The notes under the pieces are model-generated. The model was not told where the DNA came from. It saw only the letters and a program-made list of their open reading frames with translations, and did not search any database. A program made the translations under genes and the position numbers. From Hyphomonadaceae bacterium (lineage in GTDB: Bacteria; Pseudomonadota; Alphaproteobacteria; Caulobacterales; Aquidulcibacteraceae), in NCBI GenBank assembly GCA_016791425.1, contig JAEUMQ010000001.1, forward strand, positions 65,138 through 129,137: a DNA stretch of 64,000 bases, written 5' to 3'. Of the stretch, positions 62,069-64,000 are shown in pieces; the stretch's first letter is position 1; each line of letters begins with the position of its first letter.

Positions 62069-62084
62069 TAAACAATGCCTTAAC
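62069..62084. promoter_or_regulatory. CtrA-type site 1 between fliO and flgB
   Basis: TAAA-N7-TTAAC, one mismatch to TTAA-N7-TTAAC. In a region shared by the divergent fliO and flgB promoters. Confidence 0.5.
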
Positions 62085-62098
62085 GAAACGTGTTCTGC

Positions 62099-62113
62099 TT
62101 AAGTCCCGCTTAA
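62099..62113 (+). promoter_or_regulatory. CtrA-type site 2 upstream of flgB
   Basis: TTAA-GTCCCGC-TTAA, a full TTAA-N7-TTAA match (symmetrical). A -35-overlapping CtrA site here would put the transcript start near 62140, before the flgB ATG at 62161. Confidence 0.7.
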
Positions 62114-62160
62114 GCATGCCGGTGATTGAATTGAATCACCCGGAATCATTTGCCGAGCCG

Positions 62161-62556
62161 ATGGACCTCACCGCCTCGCCCTTCTTCAGCCTGATCCGCG
62201 AGCGCCTCGGCCAATTGTCCGAGCGCCAGCGCCTGATCGCGGAGAACATCGCCAATTCCTCCACGCCCGGCTATGCGCCGCGCGATCTCGACACGTCCGC
62301 CTTCGTGCGCGCGCTCGACCGCCATTCCATGCAGATGACGCGCACCAACGCCCATCACATGAGCCTGGGCGGTTCAACCGATCCGAAGATCGTGACGCGT
62401 CCCGATTCGGAAACCACGATCGACGGCAACGCCGTCGTCCTCGAAGAACAGACGCTGCGCGCCGCCGAGACGCGCATGCAATACGAGACCGGCCTCGCGC
62501 TCTACCAGAAGGGCCTGATGCTCGTGCGTCTCGCCGCCAAGCCGCCCGGCAGATAG
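62161..62556 (+). CDS. flgB: Flagellar proximal rod protein FlgB
   Basis: 131 aa. MDLTASPFFSLIRERLGQLSERQRLIAENIANSSTPGYAPRDLDTSAF is the typical FlgB start. An in-frame ATG at 62116 would sit inside the CtrA-site region, which argues for 62161. The C-terminal helix is AAETRMQYETGLALYQKGLMLVRLA. First gene of flgB-flgC-fliE, divergent from fliO-fliP. Confidence 0.95.
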   Translation: MDLTASPFFSLIRERLGQLSERQRLIAENIANSSTPGYAPRDLDTSAFVRALDRHSMQMTRTNAHHMSLGGSTDPKIVTRPDSETTIDGNAVVLEEQTLRAAETRMQYETGLALYQKGLMLVRLAAKPPGR

Positions 62557-62572
62557 ATGAGGTGAGATAAGA

Positions 62573-62983
62573 ATGCGCGATATCGACGCCGCCATGGCCG
62601 CCGCCGCATCGGGCCTGCGCGCGCAGACCACGCGCATGCGCATCGCCGCGGAGAACGTCGCCAACGCCAATTCCACCGGCGCCTCGCCGAACGATGAACC
62701 GTTCCGCCGCCGCATTCCGCTGCTCGAAAGCACGACCATCGCCGGCGAAGTGAAAGGCGTTGCGGTGCGGGGCGCCTATTCCGATCCGGCCGAGTTCCGC
62801 CGCGAATACAACCCCAGCCACCCCGCCGCCGACGCGTCGGGATACGTGCGCCTGCCGAACGTCGATACGCTGGTGGAGATGATGGATCTGCGCGACGCAA
62901 GCCGCGCCTACGAAGCCAACCTCAACATGATCGAGGCCGCGCGCGCGATGAACACGCGCGCGCTCGATCTCCTGCGGCGTTAG
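62573..62983 (+). CDS. flgC: Flagellar proximal rod protein FlgC
   Basis: 136 aa. AMAAAASGLRAQTTRMRIAAENVANANSTG is the rod-protein N-terminal motif; GYVRLPNVDTLVEMMDLRDASRAYEANLNMIEAARAMNTRALDLLRR is the FlgC C-terminal helix. It starts 16 bp after flgB. Confidence 0.97.
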   Translation: MRDIDAAMAAAASGLRAQTTRMRIAAENVANANSTGASPNDEPFRRRIPLLESTTIAGEVKGVAVRGAYSDPAEFRREYNPSHPAADASGYVRLPNVDTLVEMMDLRDASRAYEANLNMIEAARAMNTRALDLLRR

Positions 62984-63043
62984 CGCTTCGCGACGCCGCC
63001 ACGCTGCGCCGCGATTTTCGCGACGCGGCAATGTAGAAGCTCC

Positions 63044-63102
63044 CTCCCTCCCCTTTAGGGGAGGGTGTCGCAAACGAAGTTTGCGACGGGTGGGGTAAGT
63101 AC
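63044..63102. repeat. Dispersed palindromic repeat, copy 15
   Basis: CCCTCCCC-TTTA-GGGGAGGG, GTCGCAAAC-GAA-GTTTGCGAC, GGGTGGGGT, between flgC and fliE within the operon. Confidence 0.88.
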
Positions 63103-63154
63103 CGCTGCGCTTCAGACCCAAGCGCCTGCGCTCCACATGATCCGGAGCAAACGC

Positions 63155-63469
63155 ATGGCAGTCGATCCGCTTTCTGGCGCAAAAGCCTATCTTGAAGCCG
63201 CGCGCGCCGCGCAGCGCGCCGGCGCCGGCGGCGGCGCCGAAGCCGGCGACAGCGTCGATTTCGGACAACTCGTCCAAAATACGCTGCAGCAGGCCGAACA
63301 GAGCGTGCGTGTGGCCGAACAGCAATCGACCGCCGTCGTCGCCGGCCGCGGCGACATCGTCGATGTCGTCACCGCCATCGCCGCCGCCGAGACGCAACTC
63401 GAAACCGTGATGGCCGTCCGCGACCAGGTCATCGGCGCCTACCAGGAAATCCTGCGTATGCCGATTTAG
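63155..63469 (+). CDS. fliE: Flagellar hook-basal body protein FliE
   Basis: 104 aa. MAVDPLSGAKAYLEAARAAQR opens the protein; the FliE core is DSVDFGQLVQNTLQQAEQSVRVAEQQSTAVVAGRGDIVDVVTAIAAAETQLETVMAVRDQVIGAYQEILRMPI. ATG 63155 with CCGGAG 8 nt upstream is preferred over ATG 63137 or the frame from 63065, which runs through a repeat. It connects the MS ring to the rod. Confidence 0.95.
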   Translation: MAVDPLSGAKAYLEAARAAQRAGAGGGAEAGDSVDFGQLVQNTLQQAEQSVRVAEQQSTAVVAGRGDIVDVVTAIAAAETQLETVMAVRDQVIGAYQEILRMPI

Positions 63470-63630
63470 GTCAGGCGCCGCCAAGAAAGTAAGCGCGAAA
63501 GCAACTCGACAAAACGAGCATAGAGAGCTGATTTTAAATCGCTTTATGTCCCACAACTTGACAGTCTGCGCGCTTACTTGACTCGATGCCCTGTCAAGTG
63601 TAAATCTTCGTCAACCAACGAGTAATTTGG

Positions 63631-64000
63631 ATGACGAACCCCCTTAAGTTGAAAATCGACTTCCGCAACGCCACATTTGAGGGCGAGGGCGAACCTGAGG
63701 ACGTCAACAAGGCCTACGATTCATTTCGAGAGAAACTCGAAGCCTACCTGACGAAACACTCGGTAAAACCGACGAAACCCGCACCTGACGATGAGGACGA
63801 TGACGACCTTGAGGGCGCCACGACCGTCGCAGAGGCCATTTCACGGCGAAAGAACCGTCGCCCGAGAAAAAGCGCCGCGGCCTCTTCATCCAGTGTGGGG
63901 CAATACGCTCCTGCACTAGACAAGGATTTGGACATTGCTGGTCTGTCTGACTTTTACAGGCCTTGGGCTCCTCGGAGTCACGCGGAAAAGATTCTGATTT
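63631..64000 (+). CDS. Hypothetical protein, 3' end outside window
   Basis: ATG 63631 opens a frame that stays open to the window end (123 codons). It reads MTNPLKLKIDFRNATFEGEG, a helix NKAYDSFREKLEAYLTKH, an acidic tract DDEDDDDLEG and a basic RRKNRRPRKS stretch. Base composition is clearly less G/C than the rest of the window, suggesting acquired DNA. No Shine-Dalgarno or family is recognised. Confidence 0.6.
   Translation, partial: MTNPLKLKIDFRNATFEGEGEPEDVNKAYDSFREKLEAYLTKHSVKPTKPAPDDEDDDDLEGATTVAEAISRRKNRRPRKSAAASSSSVGQYAPALDKDLDIAGLSDFYRPWAPRSHAEKILI

Overview
The window is GC-rich alphaproteobacterial chromosome, most likely Caulobacterales/Hyphomonadaceae-like. The inference rests on a CckA-type hybrid kinase beside flagellar export genes, CtrA-type TTAA-N7-TTAA sites in front of flgB, an HdaB-like DnaA domain IV protein, a MucR regulator, DUF2336 and DUF6456 proteins and a GTTC-N7-GTTC LexA box upstream of recA. 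I see no rRNA, tRNA or CRISPR array.

Layout. 1-5.8 kb: a truncated hypothetical gene, a membrane histidine kinase, a secreted Cys-containing protein, sufE, the DUF6456-hdaB pair and mucR. 5.9-13 kb: a ten-gene, tightly coupled Mrp/Mbh-type cation/proton antiporter operon on the minus strand with three MrpD/NuoL-M-N-like subunits and an unrecognised 81-aa membrane protein. 13-16 kb: DUF2336 protein, MFS transporter and a small secreted protein. 16.4-19 kb: exbB-exbD-exbD-tonB. 19.2-25.6 kb: bolA, monothiol glutaredoxin, an HtrA-like protease, phhA, a CPBP membrane protein, DUF502, ppk2 and rpsD. 25.7-27.4 kb: an NTF2-like lipoprotein, bfr and bfd. 27.47-29.46 kb: a complete IS1595-type element with 27-bp inverted repeats, an 8-bp target duplication and three passenger ORFs.

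29.5-38.4 kb: stress/regulatory genes, comprising SRPBCC proteins, an ArsR repressor with two palindromic operators, rimO, a CHASE3-type hybrid kinase, and a YCII/ECF42 sigma/SRPBCC/YCII/DoxX cluster. 38.4-45.6 kb: parDE, DUF6882, a TrmJ-like methyltransferase, a TIR membrane protein, icd and two GNAT proteins. 45.6-54.7 kb: alaS, VOC protein, recA, a B3 metallo-beta-lactamase-fold lipoprotein, a DHA2 transporter, a 58-aa gene and a higBA-type pair. 54.7-63.5 kb: cckA-flhB-fliR-fliQ, a vapBC module separating fliQ from fliP, fliP-fliO, and the divergent flgB-flgC-fliE. The last 0.5 kb is relatively AT-rich and holds the start of an unrecognised gene.

Two themes connect the window. First, cell-cycle logic: CckA, CtrA-type sites on flagellar genes and HdaB. 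Second, pervasive small palindromic repeats at about 15 loci, often as head-to-head pairs, which also intrude into coding sequence (the fliP N-terminus, the C-terminus of the 30980-31867 gene) and appear to supply the ribosome-binding site of ppk2.
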